This document shows positions 33,519-44,467 of a stretch of 64,000 bases of DNA, piece after piece; within the stretch, counting starts at the first letter, position 1, and each line of letters begins with the position of its first letter. Origin of the DNA: Isoetes taiwanensis (Eukaryota; Streptophyta; Lycopodiopsida; Isoetales; Isoetaceae); NCBI GenBank assembly GCA_021234155.1, contig JAJEKV010000020.1, forward strand, positions 17,479,018 to 17,543,017. The letters are read 5' to 3'. The translations under genes and the position numbers were made by a program. The notes under the pieces were generated by a model. That model was not told the origin of the DNA and did not search any database. It saw only the letters and a list, made by a program, of their open reading frames with translations.

Positions 33519-35087
33519 ATGTCTACTCGATTTGGAGCTAATCTCTTAAACTCCATAGAGGTCTTCAAAGGGGAAACAGGTTTCCAGATTTGGAAGCAAG
33601 GCATTCAGGAGGTGTTAGAATTTGAAAAATTATGGTACTTGATTGATCCTAATACAGCAATCGTGGTATCTGGAGGAGAAGAATCAAGTACTTCAACCTC
33701 TGTTGCAGGTGGTGGAGCTAGAACAGCTGCAAGTGGTGAAGGTGGAACTAATGCAGCAAGAAGAGTCACTTCAGTGGCTAGCGTGGATGAGAAGGCAAGA
33801 ATAATGGAAGCTCAATCCATAATATGCCAAAAGGTGGGGACAGCTATCAAGCTAAAACTCAGAGGTAAATTCCCCGCAGAAATGTGGAAATTTATGTTAG
33901 ATAATTATGAGCAAAAGTCTTCCTCTCAAATAGATGTATTGGAAAAACAGTTGAGAAAATTAAAATTGTATGAGAAAGACAATATTACTGAATTTCTGGA
34001 AAAATTTGAATCAATAATTGCTGACTTAGAGGGAGCAGGAGTTGTGTTAAATGAGGACTATCAACTTCTAGCTATTTCTAGAGCAGTCTCTTATAATGCT
34101 CAGTTAGCTACTTTGTTAAGAAATGTGGCTAAATCAAAGGAACATGCAATTAGAATGATCAGGACAGAATTTGAGCAGACCAAAGGAGATGATGAGGATG
34201 ATTCAGAGGCCATGTTTGTCAAACAGAAAAAAGGCAAGAAGGTCTTTAGTAAAAAACAAATTGGTCCATGCTTTAACTGTGATGCTTATGGCCACCTTAA
34301 AATAAATTGTCCTAAACTTGGAAAGGAAGTTATTTGTTATAATTGTGAGGGTAAAGGCCACATAGCAACCAACTGCTCAAGTCCAAAAAGAGGGAAAGGG
34401 AAGAAATTTGAAGGTAAAGGATCCAAGGCTAAGCCTAGCCTAAATATTGCTCGAGAAACAAGCCAAGAGGAAGATGAGCAGGATGAAGACATTGAGGTAA
34501 ATATGTCTAAGGCTTGTTCTAAGATTAATACAAAATTTGACACTGATGCTCTTATCTTAGATTCAGGAGCTGAGAGATCCGTGACAGGAAGCTTAGAAAT
34601 GCTAAAAAAATGCCAGAGAAAAGAAGGAGGACATGTACAGTTTGGAAATGGGGAATTAAGAAGAATTGAGAGTGCTGGAGTTCTGGAGTTGTTTGACCTA
34701 GAAGGCAAAGCTGTAAAGCTAAAAAATGTGTTGTGCATACCAGGATTGATAAGAAATCTTATTTCAATATGCCAGTTAGTTGATCTTGGCTATAAAGTGG
34801 TGTTTGAAAAACTTCATTGTAATATTTTTCTTGGTAATAAAAAAATGTTTGTGGGAAAAAGAGTTGGAAATTTATATGGATTAAACAGACAACATTTGAT
34901 GTCCAGTATCAATTTGCTGACTTATCCATCTCTGAAAAATTGGCATGAAAGATTATGTCATGTTAATCCTGCTACAATTGAGGTATTAAACAAGGAAGGA
35001 TTCCTTAATATCAGCACATCTCAATCTGAAAAACAAGTATGCATGGGATGTATGCTTGGCAAACACAACAGATCGATCACCTTTTAA
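33519..35087 (+). CDS. gag-pol: Copia gag, protease and integrase zinc domain
   Basis: This is a 522-codon frame starting 19 bases after the PBS (MSTRFGANLLNSIEVFKGE). A gag UBN2-like domain covers about residues 10-230. Two CCHC knuckles lie at 251-264 (CFNCDAYGHLKINC) and 273-286. The aspartic protease active site is Asp348-Ser-Gly. The GAG-pre-integrase HHCC is His476, His481, Cys508 and Cys511. The frame ends within KHNRS, where GATCGATCACC shifts the reading into the integrase frame by a net +1. A Ser/Gly/Ala-rich insert lies at residues 51-80. It would be translated as one polyprotein with the downstream frames. Confidence 0.93.
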   Translation: MSTRFGANLLNSIEVFKGETGFQIWKQGIQEVLEFEKLWYLIDPNTAIVVSGGEESSTSTSVAGGGARTAASGEGGTNAARRVTSVASVDEKARIMEAQSIICQKVGTAIKLKLRGKFPAEMWKFMLDNYEQKSSSQIDVLEKQLRKLKLYEKDNITEFLEKFESIIADLEGAGVVLNEDYQLLAISRAVSYNAQLATLLRNVAKSKEHAIRMIRTEFEQTKGDDEDDSEAMFVKQKKGKKVFSKKQIGPCFNCDAYGHLKINCPKLGKEVICYNCEGKGHIATNCSSPKRGKGKKFEGKGSKAKPSLNIARETSQEEDEQDEDIEVNMSKACSKINTKFDTDALILDSGAERSVTGSLEMLKKCQRKEGGHVQFGNGELRRIESAGVLELFDLEGKAVKLKNVLCIPGLIRNLISICQLVDLGYKVVFEKLHCNIFLGNKKMFVGKRVGNLYGLNRQHLMSSINLLTYPSLKNWHERLCHVNPATIEVLNKEGFLNISTSQSEKQVCMGCMLGKHNRSITF

Positions 35088-36132
35088 GAAAAAAGGTGCA
35101 AGAGCAAAGGGTATTTTGGATTTGGTACATAAGAATTTGTGTGGACCACTTAATGTTGTTAGTCTGAGTGGGAAGAGATACTTTATGACTCTAATAGATG
35201 ATTTCAGTAGAAAAACTAAAGTGTATTGCATTAAAACTAAAGATGCAGCTTTTGAAAAGTTTAAACAATTTGTTAATGAGATGGAGACTGAAACAGGAAG
35301 AAGGATCAAATGTTTGAGGTCTGACAGAGGAGGTGAGTTCCTATCAGGAGAATTTAAGAGGTTTTGCAAGAATAAAGGCATTAAAAGGCAACTAACTTGT
35401 AGTCATTCCCCACAACAGAATGGTGTAGCTGAAAGGAAGAACAGAACAATTTTAAATGCTGTTAGGAGCATGTTAAAATCAGCAGGATTACCAAATTTCT
35501 TATGGGAAGAGGCAGTTCAAACTGCTGTGACTATTCAAAACATGTTGCCATCTGCTAGTACACATGGTGGAATTCCTGATATGCTTTGGTCAGGAAGGAA
35601 ACCAAATTATGAAAATTTGAGAGTGTATGGATGCTTAGCATTTGTTCATATACCAAAGGCTCTAATTACATATCTAGTAGGATATGATAATCAGTCCAAG
35701 GCTTATAGGTTATATGATCCTAAAGCAAGAAGGGTAATTAATAGTCGAGATGTTTCCTTTGATGAGGGACAAGTTTACAAAATATTATCTAGACCTATAA
35801 AGCTGCCTGAAAATGTTAAGTTGACTGAACAGAATGCTAAGGTTGTATCTACTAACAAAGTAAATGAGATTGATACAGATGATGATGCTGAGACTGAGGC
35901 TGAAACACAAACAGAAATTCAGGAAGAAATTGAAGACTCTTTAGGGGAAGGTGAAGAAGAATCAATAGATACAAGTCAGGTTGAAAGATCAGTACCTGTA
36001 ATTCAACAACAACCTCAAGCAAAAAAGAAAAGAATGACAGAAGTGCAAAAACTTCAAGCAGGCTTGAAATTTGAGACTGAGATACATGGTCGTGATGAAG
36101 CTGGAAGGAGTAAGAGATTGCAAGTTGAATAG
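35056..36132 (+). CDS. pol: Copia integrase core and linker
   Basis: A 358-codon frame continues from the zinc domain. Asp90 (RSDRGGEF) and Glu126 (NGVAERKN) have the 35-residue spacing of the DDE core. The first catalytic Asp is replaced: residue 27 is Asn (LVHKNLCGPL, where the family has SDxCGP), so the enzyme as written should be inactive. The segment after VHIPKAL is shorter than in relatives, which suggests a small deletion near 35660. An acidic Glu/Asp-rich linker lies at about 270-320. The frame stops at TAG 36130-36132, probably from CAG by C-to-T. Confidence 0.9.
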   Translation: MANTTDRSPFKKKGARAKGILDLVHKNLCGPLNVVSLSGKRYFMTLIDDFSRKTKVYCIKTKDAAFEKFKQFVNEMETETGRRIKCLRSDRGGEFLSGEFKRFCKNKGIKRQLTCSHSPQQNGVAERKNRTILNAVRSMLKSAGLPNFLWEEAVQTAVTIQNMLPSASTHGGIPDMLWSGRKPNYENLRVYGCLAFVHIPKALITYLVGYDNQSKAYRLYDPKARRVINSRDVSFDEGQVYKILSRPIKLPENVKLTEQNAKVVSTNKVNEIDTDDDAETEAETQTEIQEEIEDSLGEGEEESIDTSQVERSVPVIQQQPQAKKKRMTEVQKLQAGLKFETEIHGRDEAGRSKRLQVE

Positions 36133-36165
36133 GAGCATGAGGTAAACAATATTTTTGAAATTTTA

Positions 36166-37266
36166 ATGCATCTAAACCCAGAAGTGCCAAAAACCTTAGA
36201 TGATGTACTAGTTTCAAATGACAAAGAGCAGTGGCTAAATGCTATGAAAGAGGAAATGGATTCCTTTGTCAGGACTGACACCTTTGAAACAGTGAACACT
36301 CCAGAGGGTAAGAATATAGTAGGCAATAAATGGATTTTCAGAATCAAAACTGGAGCAGACGGTAAATCACCTAAATACAAAGCCAGGCTGGTTGCACAGG
36401 GATTCTCACAGAAAAAAGGTCAGGATTTTGATGAAACATTTTCTCCTTTAGTAAAAATGAACAGTGTCAGAATGCTACTGGCTTTGGCAAATGCATGGAA
36501 TCTAGAAGTGCATCACATGGATGTAAAAACTGCTTTCCTAAATGCAAAATTAGATGAGGAAATTTTCATGAAACAAGCACCAGGATTTGAGCAAGGGGAA
36601 GATAAGGTTTGGAAATTGAAAAGGGCAGTTTATGGACTAAGACAATCTCCTAGAGAATGGTACAAATTCATGGATTCTTATCTTATTGAACAAGGATTTG
36701 TTAAATTTTTGAATGATGGGAATTTGTATAAATTTGAATGTCAAGACGGTTGGTGCATTATTGCTTTATATGTTGATGACAACATTATGGTGGCAAAAGG
36801 GAAAAAATGTTTATTGATGTGCAAAAGGTTGTTAAAAAGCAGATTTGAAATGTCAGACCTTGGAGAACTTACAAAGTTTTTAGGGATTGAGGTGTCAAGA
36901 AATAGAGATAAAGGTACCATCACTTTAACTCAAAAAGAGCAGATCAGAGGTATGCTTGAAAAATTTAAAATGAAAGAATGCAACATTAGTAAAACTCCTG
37001 CTGCACCAGGATGTAAGCTTTCTCTTGACATGTGTCCTAAGAATGATGAAGAAAGGAAAATCATGGAGAGAATTCCATATAGATCCTTAACAGGATGCCT
37101 AGCCTATGTTGCTAATTGCACAAGGCCAGATATTGCTCATAGTGTAAACATGCTCAGTAGATACAACAATGATCCAGGGAAGGATCATTGGATTGCTGCA
37201 AAACGTGTTCTGAGATATTTGAAAGGCACTATTGATATGGGAATTGCATACAATTCAAAAACTTAA
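36166..37266 (+). CDS. pol: Copia reverse transcriptase
   Basis: A 366-codon frame, in the same phase as the integrase frame, follows the in-frame TAG. Visible are KWIFRIKTGADG, ARLVAQGFSQKKGQDFDETF, the first catalytic Asp119 (HHMDVKTAFLN), GLRQSPREWYKF and the catalytic YVDD at 202-205. The thumb region ends LSRYNNDPGKDHWIAAKRVLRYLKG. The frame breaks just after, at the start of RNase H. Confidence 0.94.
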   Translation: MHLNPEVPKTLDDVLVSNDKEQWLNAMKEEMDSFVRTDTFETVNTPEGKNIVGNKWIFRIKTGADGKSPKYKARLVAQGFSQKKGQDFDETFSPLVKMNSVRMLLALANAWNLEVHHMDVKTAFLNAKLDEEIFMKQAPGFEQGEDKVWKLKRAVYGLRQSPREWYKFMDSYLIEQGFVKFLNDGNLYKFECQDGWCIIALYVDDNIMVAKGKKCLLMCKRLLKSRFEMSDLGELTKFLGIEVSRNRDKGTITLTQKEQIRGMLEKFKMKECNISKTPAAPGCKLSLDMCPKNDEERKIMERIPYRSLTGCLAYVANCTRPDIAHSVNMLSRYNNDPGKDHWIAAKRVLRYLKGTIDMGIAYNSKT

Positions 37267-37745
37267 TATTGATTTGCATTTTGTGATCGACCAGGCGGGG
37301 AGATTTAGATGCAAGGAAATCAACATCGGGATACCTTATGATGCTTGGAGGAGGTCTTGTAGCTTGGAAGTGCAAAAACAATCATCTATAGCATTGTCTC
37401 ATCGCAGAAGGCGAGTATGCCTCAGCCACATTATGTGCAAAAGAACTAATATGGGAAAGGAGGTTAACTTTGGAGCTTGGAATTGAGCAGCCAAACTCTA
37501 GTGAGATGCTATGTGACAGTACAAGCTGCATAGCCATGACCAAAAATCCAGTAATGCATGAAAGGTCGAAGCATATAGAATTAGAAATGCATTTCATTAG
37601 GGATGCAGTATGCAAAGGATTGATCCAAGTTAATTATATTAGTACAGATAAACAGGTAGCAGATATTTTGACAAAGGTTCTGGCAGAGAAAAGGTTCACT
37701 GAGCTCAGAAAGCAAATCATGCATACAGATTCAGATATGACATAA
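37232..37745 (+). pseudogene. pol: Copia RNase H with frame breaks
   Basis: Two frames (37232-37486 and 37470-37745) carry RNase H. The second keeps LCDSTSCIAMTKNPVMHERSKHIE and the ADILTK C-terminal motif typical of copia. The first is garbled at 37285-37420: TGATCGACC, AACATCGGGATACC and CATCGCAGAAGG stand where homology predicts GCAGAC, TCTGGATACC and CAGCAGAAGG. All three lie at CAG or CTG triplets. The damage may therefore be in the consensus and not in the genome. Confidence 0.85.
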
Positions 37746-37758
37746 GGAGATATGACAT

Positions 37759-37768
37759 GAAGGGGAAG
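37759..37768 (+). promoter_or_regulatory. Copia polypurine tract
   Basis: GAAGGGGAAG lies immediately before the 3' LTR. It is the expected primer site for plus-strand DNA. Confidence 0.9.
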
Positions 37769-38451
37769 TGTTGAAAATGTGAGTCATGTCATATTATAAG
37801 GAAGTTAGAAAATTGTCATCTTATATTCATGAGAAGCAGTGGCAGTGAATATATTGCAGCTATAAAAAAAAAACAACCTATGAGAAGCAGTGGCAGTAGG
37901 TTGTAAAGTCAAGCACAGTTGAAGATGCAAACGAATGCATATAAGTGCTTTATACATATAAGTGCTTTATGTGCTTTATGTGCTTTTCTAAAGCAGGTAT
38001 GTGAGATAAATCGAAAGTAGCAGATTTCCTTAACCAAGCCTGTGGGATATAGTTCAATAGACAACAGCCTCAGATTGGAAAGTATGAATGATGCCTTAAC
38101 CGCCGGACAGTTCTATTATAAGGTGAAGCAGAGTCTTAAAGAATGATTGGGGGTCCAAGGATGGCTTGATCCGTCTCATATATGAGGAGAATGGAGGCAG
38201 TCAATCCCGCTGCTACAGTGATCGTTTAAAATATTTTGTATTGGGATTTTAATGCTTGAAGAATTATATTCCAAGTTGACTAGTGCTTACTTGTTGGTTT
38301 TTTGAAGATTGATTTGAGCAAGGAATTATTGACCATAATGTGGCTTCCTTGCTGGTGTAAAGGATATGATTGAAAGCCTGAATTATCATAAGAGAAAAGT
38401 TGAATGACATCTTTGCTAGGATAAGATTAAACGTGTTGTCTAGTTCTAACA
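37769..38451 (+). repeat. Copia 3' LTR
   Basis: It is identical to the 5' LTR except for GTGC for GTAC, ATGAGG for ATCAGG, GTTTAAA for GTTTGAA, TGAAGA for TGAGGA, and one fewer A in the homopolymer. Confidence 0.95.
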
Positions 38452-38874
38452 CTGAGAGCCATTGGAGATGGTACATCTCCCTTGGGACCAGACTGGCCTG
38501 GCATCCACAGTGGCTAACCATCTCCTTCCTAAAAGTAAGTCATAGATATCAGATTCATCTCCTATATCTTCAAAAGCCACCACAATAAAGTTAGCAGCTA
38601 CAGTTATGCCTTCTGTGTTAACAGGCACTTTAGTCACCACACCAATAGGAGAAATCTTAGCATTATAAAAAGATTTTAATAACATAGAAGCTTTCTTATC
38701 CACCTCAAAACCACATTTCTTCATAATATGATATGGCATGATATTTAGAGGGGAACCCCCATCAAGTAACACATTAGAGAAAGTACACCCTCCTAAAGCA
38801 GCTGAACATGTGAATGCTCCAGGGTCTTCTTCATGCTGTGCTAAAATAAGGTCAGTGGCATCAGTAAAATTCAC
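38452..38874 (-). CDS. pol: E5 protease (N-terminal and central part)
   Basis: The frame begins in the gag-protease linker (MNFTDATDLILAQHEEDPGAF). It includes LLDGGSPLNIMPYHIMKKCGF with the catalytic Asp, AANFIVVAFEDIGDESDIYDLLLGRRW, and stops at SNGSQ where copia entered. The fold continues at 32800. A stop near 38905 (TTAGTTTGCTAAAG for the CAG-containing wording of sister copies) separates it from gag. Confidence 0.9.
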
Positions 38875-38904
38875 ACAAGCATTTAATACCTCACTATTAG
38901 TTTG

Positions 38905-40327
38905 CTAAAGTACCCTTTTTCTATAACTAGGTGCAATCTTTACTAAAGTAAAAAGATCCACACTCACCTTAGAATTTTTAAGCAAAACATCTACCTCATC
39001 AAAGTCTTGATCTTTCTTACCATATTTTTGCTGAGGGGGTGGAGCTATGGTTTGAGCAGGTGATTCTACTACAGGTGGTACAGGCCTGGCAGTAGAATGC
39101 CTACTTGGTTCAGCATGTACTTGAGCTTCATTCATGCTTCTAGTTTGCACCACCATAACTTCTTCAGATTTAGGAACTTCTGTAGCTTGAATAAATCTTA
39201 TAGAGGTGCTTGGTTCAGGAAATCTCACAGGGGGTTTGGACTCTGGTCTCTTCTCTTTTTCCTGCTTAGCAAAATATTCCTTAACAGCACACCTAGCATC
39301 AGTATGGCCAACCTCTTTACAAAAAGAACAAACAGGACATTCCTTTCCAAAGTGGCCTTTCCTATTACATTTGGGGCACACTTGCCAATAGCATATTTCT
39401 GATGGGTGAGAATTCCTATTGCAATGAATACATTCAGGGTAAGTTTTACTTGTTCTTGCAGCCTTGAATTCAACCAATTGTTTGGTTATTTCTGCTAAGG
39501 CTTCAGTAACCTTGGATAGGTCTGACTTGACCTCTGCAACTTGAGAATTGGCTTCCTCCTCTTTAGATTTCTTTTTCTCTTTTTGTATGGCATAATTTGG
39601 AATAGAAGGGGATGATAATAATGTGCATCAGTAACATCAGGATAAAACGGGTCATGATTATGAGGAGGAACATGATGCTTATCAGGCAAAGTAGAAAGCA
39701 TCTGGGTTAGATCAGTGGTTTTGGCAAAGACTTTGTATATGGAATCAAACCCTTCAGCAGCTTGGATTTTGAGCAATTTTCTTTGGATATCTGGTCTTCT
39801 TTGTAGACCATTAATAAAAGCAGTAACTAAAAACAGAGTTGGGATGGTGATTTGTGCTTTTTGACATCTGCTCATAAATGTACTAAACCTTTCCTTGTAC
39901 TGGTTCACACTTTCTCCTGCATGTATAGAAAAACCTTGCAATTCATTAACCAAATCTTGTGGAGCAGCTAACTTACCAAATCTATCCAGAAACTTCTTGA
40001 CAAGTTCATCCCATGAGGTGGTACCCATCAACTTCTCATAGGTTAACCAAGCACCAGCTTCACTCTCATCTTTAAAACATTTTTCAAATTCTGAAAGCTT
40101 GTATCCTTTCTTGAAACCATAATCCCTGTAATAGTCTTCAAATATTCTCAAAAAGTGGAATCAAAGGTAGGCAAGGGAACAGGGACATTCAACTCAAACT
40201 GGTATGGCATGTTCTGAAGTAAGCTAGCTGAGAAGCTTGAAGGCAATGGCCTCTCTCTGCAATGATCTGGTACATCAATATCTTCCAATGGTTCTGATTC
40301 TGCTGGAAATTTTTGCTTTGGAGCCAT
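38905..40327 (-). pseudogene. gag: E5 gag
   Basis: The initiating Met is at 40327 (MAPKQKFPAESEPLEDIDV). Pieces 40148-40327, 39495-40151 and 38905-39477 together cover gag. The deletion near 40154 fuses KK and VESKV-type wording. The gag domain includes FEDYYRDYGFKKGYKLSEFEKCF and ESVNQYKERFSTFMSRCQ. Three intact CX2CX4HX4C knuckles follow (CIHCNRNSHPSEIC, CPKCNRKGHFGKEC, CSFCKEVGHTDARC). A Pro-rich linker and VSVDLFTLVKIAPSYRKRVL lead to protease. A short gap at 39590-39600 shifts the frame. Confidence 0.88.
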
Positions 40328-40347
40328 GAGTTCTGAGATCCAGGAAG

Positions 40348-40365
40348 ATCTCGTTAGAACCTCCA
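40348..40365 (-). promoter_or_regulatory. E5 primer-binding site (tRNA-Gln)
   Basis: Minus-strand TGGAGGTTCTAACGAGAT lies three bases (TCT) after the LTR end. The first 11 bases match the tRNA-Gln acceptor stem plus CCA exactly. Confidence 0.75.
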
Positions 40366-40368
40366 AGA

Positions 40369-42056
40369 TGTTGACCCTCAACCTGGCCTAGAGAGTCAAA
40401 CACAAGAAGCCAACTTGAGTTTCCACTCAAGTTGGGGTTAGAACCTCCAGATCACTTAAGGTGATCAATCTACACAAGAATTTTCCAAAGAAGAAGCTAA
40501 GTTATAGAGTTTTCATACTTTTCCCAATTCTGGATTTTGGACTCCTTGCTCAAATTGACACAGATCTCGTATGCAGATCGATTTTCAAGGTCAGATGCCT
40601 GTGACTTACTCAGAAAAGTTGTAGGCAAGCAAAGGTAAAGATCTTGACCAAGTCTGAGTCTTGATTTGTGAGATATTCGATCTCAAAGTTGGGTCAATTT
40701 TTGGTCAATACCAGTCAATATTACAAACAGAGAGCTCAGAGTTTTGTAACTTGAGTTGTAGGTTGAAATTTAAAGAAATTCCAAAACTAGGATGCTCTAT
40801 AGACTTCAAGGGTAAGGTGCATGTTGTCAAATCATAATTTGAATCCCTAAAACTATTTTTTTGGCACTGTTTTGTAGATATCAGTCTAGGTTTGTATCAG
40901 ACAGAATGCAAAAAATGATAACTCGAGTCTGAGATGGATTTTTTCTGAAATTTTTGTGCACACAGGTGCAAATAAATAGGGATACGAAGTGCAAATGGTC
41001 TTATGCAAGAAAAAATAGGGGAATTCTTTTCTGTAAAAATGTTTGTGATGCAAAAATGCTAAAGGATCATGACAGTAGACTTTTTGAATACTTGGCAATC
41101 AATTTTCATTGATATGAAGGTAATACAAGGTGAATAAGGATCTTAGGAACATATATCAATCAATAATGTAGCTCAGGAGGTCAATAATAGTATCAAAATC
41201 AATAGTATCAGTCCAATCTTCTCAGATTAAACCGTGGAACACTCATAAACTTCAAGAACGTCTTCAGATCATGCTCAGCATGTATCAATGTCGAGGTTTG
41301 ATGCGTCTGGGCCTTCAAAAATTCTCTGTGTCGATCACCCCAGTTATATTTTCAAATTTTTATAGATCCAGAATCTTAGGCTTTGATTATGGGTTTGTTT
41401 GGTAGCTAAGAGGCGGGAAGAGAAGATTCGGGAGGAATTTAAGGCAGAAACAGAAGCCCCTGGCCGATTCGAAGGAGTTTTCTAATTTTAGGGTTCGTGG
41501 AGGGAATCTCGCGAGCATCTTTCGAGTATATTTGGAGATTCTGGCCTTTTAAAAATTCAATTTTCAATGGTGTAAGTGGGAAAATGAACCTTTGGTTTTT
41601 TTGGGATCTCCTAGGAATCTTTGAGGATGCCCTCCAAAAGGTTGGGAGCATATCTGGCCTTGCCACGTGGCATATGGCATCCTTATGGCATCTAGAATGA
41701 TACCTTGGTTATTCACCTAGAGTTTTGACATAGAATTTATTTTCCAAAGGAAAGGGCAAAAAGTAGGATGGCATATGAAATAGAAAGGAGTTTGTGATAG
41801 AATGAGAGTGGGGTTGAGGAATCAAGGCAAAAAATGAGAGAGGGCATGGAGAAATGTGAAGGGGAATAATTTAGGGGCAAAAGATTCTAGTTTACCATGG
41901 GGTCTTCCAAACTCTAGCTTCCAATCTTCAAAAAGGTATCTTCCAAACTTCTTACCCAAAACCTTATAAGCATCCTTTGACCTCAAATGAAGCATTTCTT
42001 ATGAGAGTTGACCTTGAAGATAAAGATCCCTTGACCTTCACACCAATGTTGACTAC
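40369..42056 (-). repeat. E5 5' LTR, main part
   Basis: It runs from TGTTGACCC to the solo-LTR insertion at 42057 and continues at 44405. It carries the same G-box palindrome (core 41664-41669), TATA-like box and U5 hairpins as 26706-28451. Confidence 0.92.
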
Positions 42057-44399
42057 TGCTGCCATGCTATGGCAGCATGTAAGAGCCAAGCATGTATGAG
42101 CACTAATCCTATCAGTTTGGTTCAATTTGCAAGATATTAGGAGAATGCTTCACTAGCATACACTCAAGTTTGAAGAACAAAGGAAGGACAATTGACTCAA
42201 GTCACTCAAGAGATACAAAAAGGTCAAATAAGCATGGGAAGTGTAGAGAAGAAGAGAAAAAAGATCCCTTGAAGAGCATTCCATGGTATGTGATCATTTA
42301 TGAGCTTGGCATCTTTGGCATTTTTTTATTTCCAACCTCATCCACTCCACCATCCCAAATAGCATTGAACCTTGGCTCCTTCCTCATACACCTCCCAAAG
42401 TCAAACTTGACCTTGAAAGTTCTTTCTAGTCAAAATACACCTTCATAAAACAGCCACTTGCTTCATCATCCACTAGTTCAAGAGAGACTTGACATAGTCA
42501 CAACTTTGCTTATGAAGTCAACATTCCATGCAACTTGAGCAAAATGTAGAGAGGCTTGCAAAATCCCTAAGGGAAATGCTCAAAATTCAAATATGCCTCA
42601 AAGATGCCTCAAAGATGCTCCACAAAATTTTTGGCTTCACTAGATGTGCCAAGTCCCTCTACACCATACTACACACATCACACCCATCACCATTTTATCC
42701 TTTTTCATCTCAAACTCTCATTCAAATCAAAATTCATTCCAAAATATCATTGTTGCCACATCACTTTTGACACCTCATCATTCACACACATCATCTCCAC
42801 ATCATTCTAAAAATTTTGACTAGAGAGAATTTTCAAATTCAAGTGGGCTGACACGTCATCATTCCCATTGGCCATGTCATACTACCTAGCCATGCCATCT
42901 TTTTCAAATGCCACTCCATCCACTCCCCAATTTTTTTTCCAAATTCCAAAGAGTTCTATGGTGAAAAGACCCGAGAATATTATAGGGCACAAAAAAAAGA
43001 TTCCCTAGAAAAAAAAAAGAATTTTGAGAAAAGGCCTTATTCTAGGCATGATATACGTTTTCTAGGGAATCGTGCCATAGGGTGTAAAGGGTGCAAAAAT
43101 TTTCCTATCTACCCCCAGCCTAATTTCTCTTCCAAGCCAATTCCCCCCTGCCGCGTGGAGCATCCGGGCGTGTGGGGCGGTGGAGGTACCGAATCCCACG
43201 TGGACACCGCGACATAATAATCGAGAAAGAATGGATTTTTAGCCCTTATATACCTTGTCTCCCAAATTCGATCGGGGCTGTGGGATATTGAGCTTGAACT
43301 ACCACAAAACCTAAACTGAAAACGCCAAGATCTGTTCAATCTGGCCAAACAAACCATTAAATCACTACCTAAACCGGCCGAATCATCATGTTTAATGCCA
43401 TGAATGCTTAGTGCGAGCTAGAAGACGTAAGATTAGAGGGAAATAATTGAGATCTCAAGCGGAACGTAACATTCTACAAAAAGGGGATTTTTCGCACGTA
43501 AGATTTTCGAGGGCTTGAAGGCAAAGAAGAAAGATTTGGCTTGAAGAAGGACCGGCTTGATAATCTTGAGCTTGTTTCTGACCTCCTATGTTTACCTTTG
43601 ATCTGGATTGTTGACTCAATACTCCGGATTTTATATGTGTACCTATTTGATCCTGTGCCCAAGACCCCGAGCTTGGGATATTACATTGTATCTTCTGAGT
43701 GACTGATTAAATTGAAAATCCGACCTTTGTAGCAATTTGCTTGAGTTGCATTGTGATCTTTTTCCAAAAAGAGAAAATTGTTATTGGTTGAGTGTCTAGT
43801 GCCTGCACAAATTGTTAGTTGTGTGCTGTCTCCCCAAGTTGCAAATCTGTAGAGCCAGGCAATGCTAAATACACGCACAGTTCACCTATAGTAAACATTC
43901 TCTCTCGAGTTTATTCTCTTCTCATAGTCTTAGGCAAAAAATTATCAAAAGAAAAAATTAGGTCCCTTCTGGTGAAAGGAAAAAAGTTGGCCCTTGGTGT
44001 GCGTGACAAATCCGAGAAAGATAGAGCTGGTAGCCCCAGAAAATTCATCACCAATGTCGAGTTTCAAATTTCAGCTCTCGGTTAGGGATATTGACCAAAA
44101 ATTGACTGGGTCAGTGATCTGATTTCGTCCTACCTAGCCTATCCTGACCTTGTTGAGTTTTTGCAGTTAGATTGTATCAAGCTTTGAGCATCTAGTAGAA
44201 AGATATCCAGGCCCATAGCTTCATAGATCACATCCTGCAACTTAATTTGTGAGGCAGACTTTTTTATCTTCAGGGAAACTCACTCTTAGTGAACTCTTGT
44301 GCATTTTTCTGGAATCTTTGCACTCAGAGTGGTTGCCTTAAGCAACCTGGAGGTTCTAAACCACTGAGGTTGAGGGTTTTGCCAGGAACACCTTCAACA
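42057..44399 (+). repeat. Solo LTR of a second gypsy-like family (2,343 bp)
   Basis: It starts TGCTGCCAT and ends CTTCAACA, with target-site duplication ACTAC (42052-42056 and 44400-44404). The first 21 nt form TGCTGCCAT-GCT-ATGGCAGCA. U5 has GGTTGC-CTTAA-GCAACC (44331-44347), directly followed by TGGAGGTTCTA, the same architecture as the other LTRs with different stem bases. No internal sequence remains, so it arose by LTR-LTR recombination after insertion. Open frames inside (42170-42448, 43819-44085) show no domain. Confidence 0.9.
43197..43252 (+). promoter_or_regulatory. Candidate LTR promoter: G-box and TATA box
   Basis: CACGTG at 43197-43202 lies 44 bases upstream of TTATATA at 43246-43252. 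The related LTR at 61243-63068 repeats the arrangement, with CACGTG at 62388 and 62419 and TTATATA at 62434. Position within the LTR fits the U3/R boundary. Confidence 0.55.
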
Positions 44400-44404
44400 A
44401 CTAC

Positions 44405-44467
44405 CAAGTCTCCCTAACTCTTAGCAAACAAGCCAATCAATTAGTATGTTGCCCTTTGGGGGCAACA
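44405..44467 (-). repeat. E5 5' LTR, distal U3 end
   Basis: Sixty-three bases complete the E5 5' LTR after the solo LTR (CAAGTCTCC to GGGCAACA), matching 28389-28451. The terminal 21-nt hairpin is intact. Confidence 0.92.

Larger units (their letters stand above)
32801..38451 (+). mobile_element. Ty1/copia LTR retrotransposon (5,651 bp), recent insertion in E5
   Basis: LTRs are 684 bp (32801-33484) and 683 bp (37769-38451). The target-site duplication CTGAG lies at 32796-32800 and 38452-38456. The PBS, gag-pol and polypurine tract are present. The LTRs differ by four substitutions and one A in a homopolymer, by my alignment, so the insertion is recent. Domain order protease, integrase, RT, RNase H is diagnostic of Ty1/copia. 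Three frame breaks interrupt the polyprotein. Confidence 0.96.
26706..44467 (-). mobile_element. E5: complete Ty3/gypsy retrotransposon, family A, carrying two nested insertions
   Basis: The target-site duplication AGGGT lies at 26701-26705 and 44468-44472, and E3 reads through across it. Without the nested copia and solo LTR the element is about 9.76 kb. LTRs are 1746 bp (26706-28451) and about 1751 bp (40369-42056 plus 44405-44467). The PBS, gag, protease, second RNase H, RT, RNase H and integrase are all present, and pol is the least damaged of the complete copies. Confidence 0.93.

Noticed and set aside
33519-36132. Programmed frameshift between copia gag-protease and integrase
   Set aside because: The shift lies at a GATCGATC doubling inside the zinc domain, far from a gag-pol border, and looks like an insertion or sequence error.
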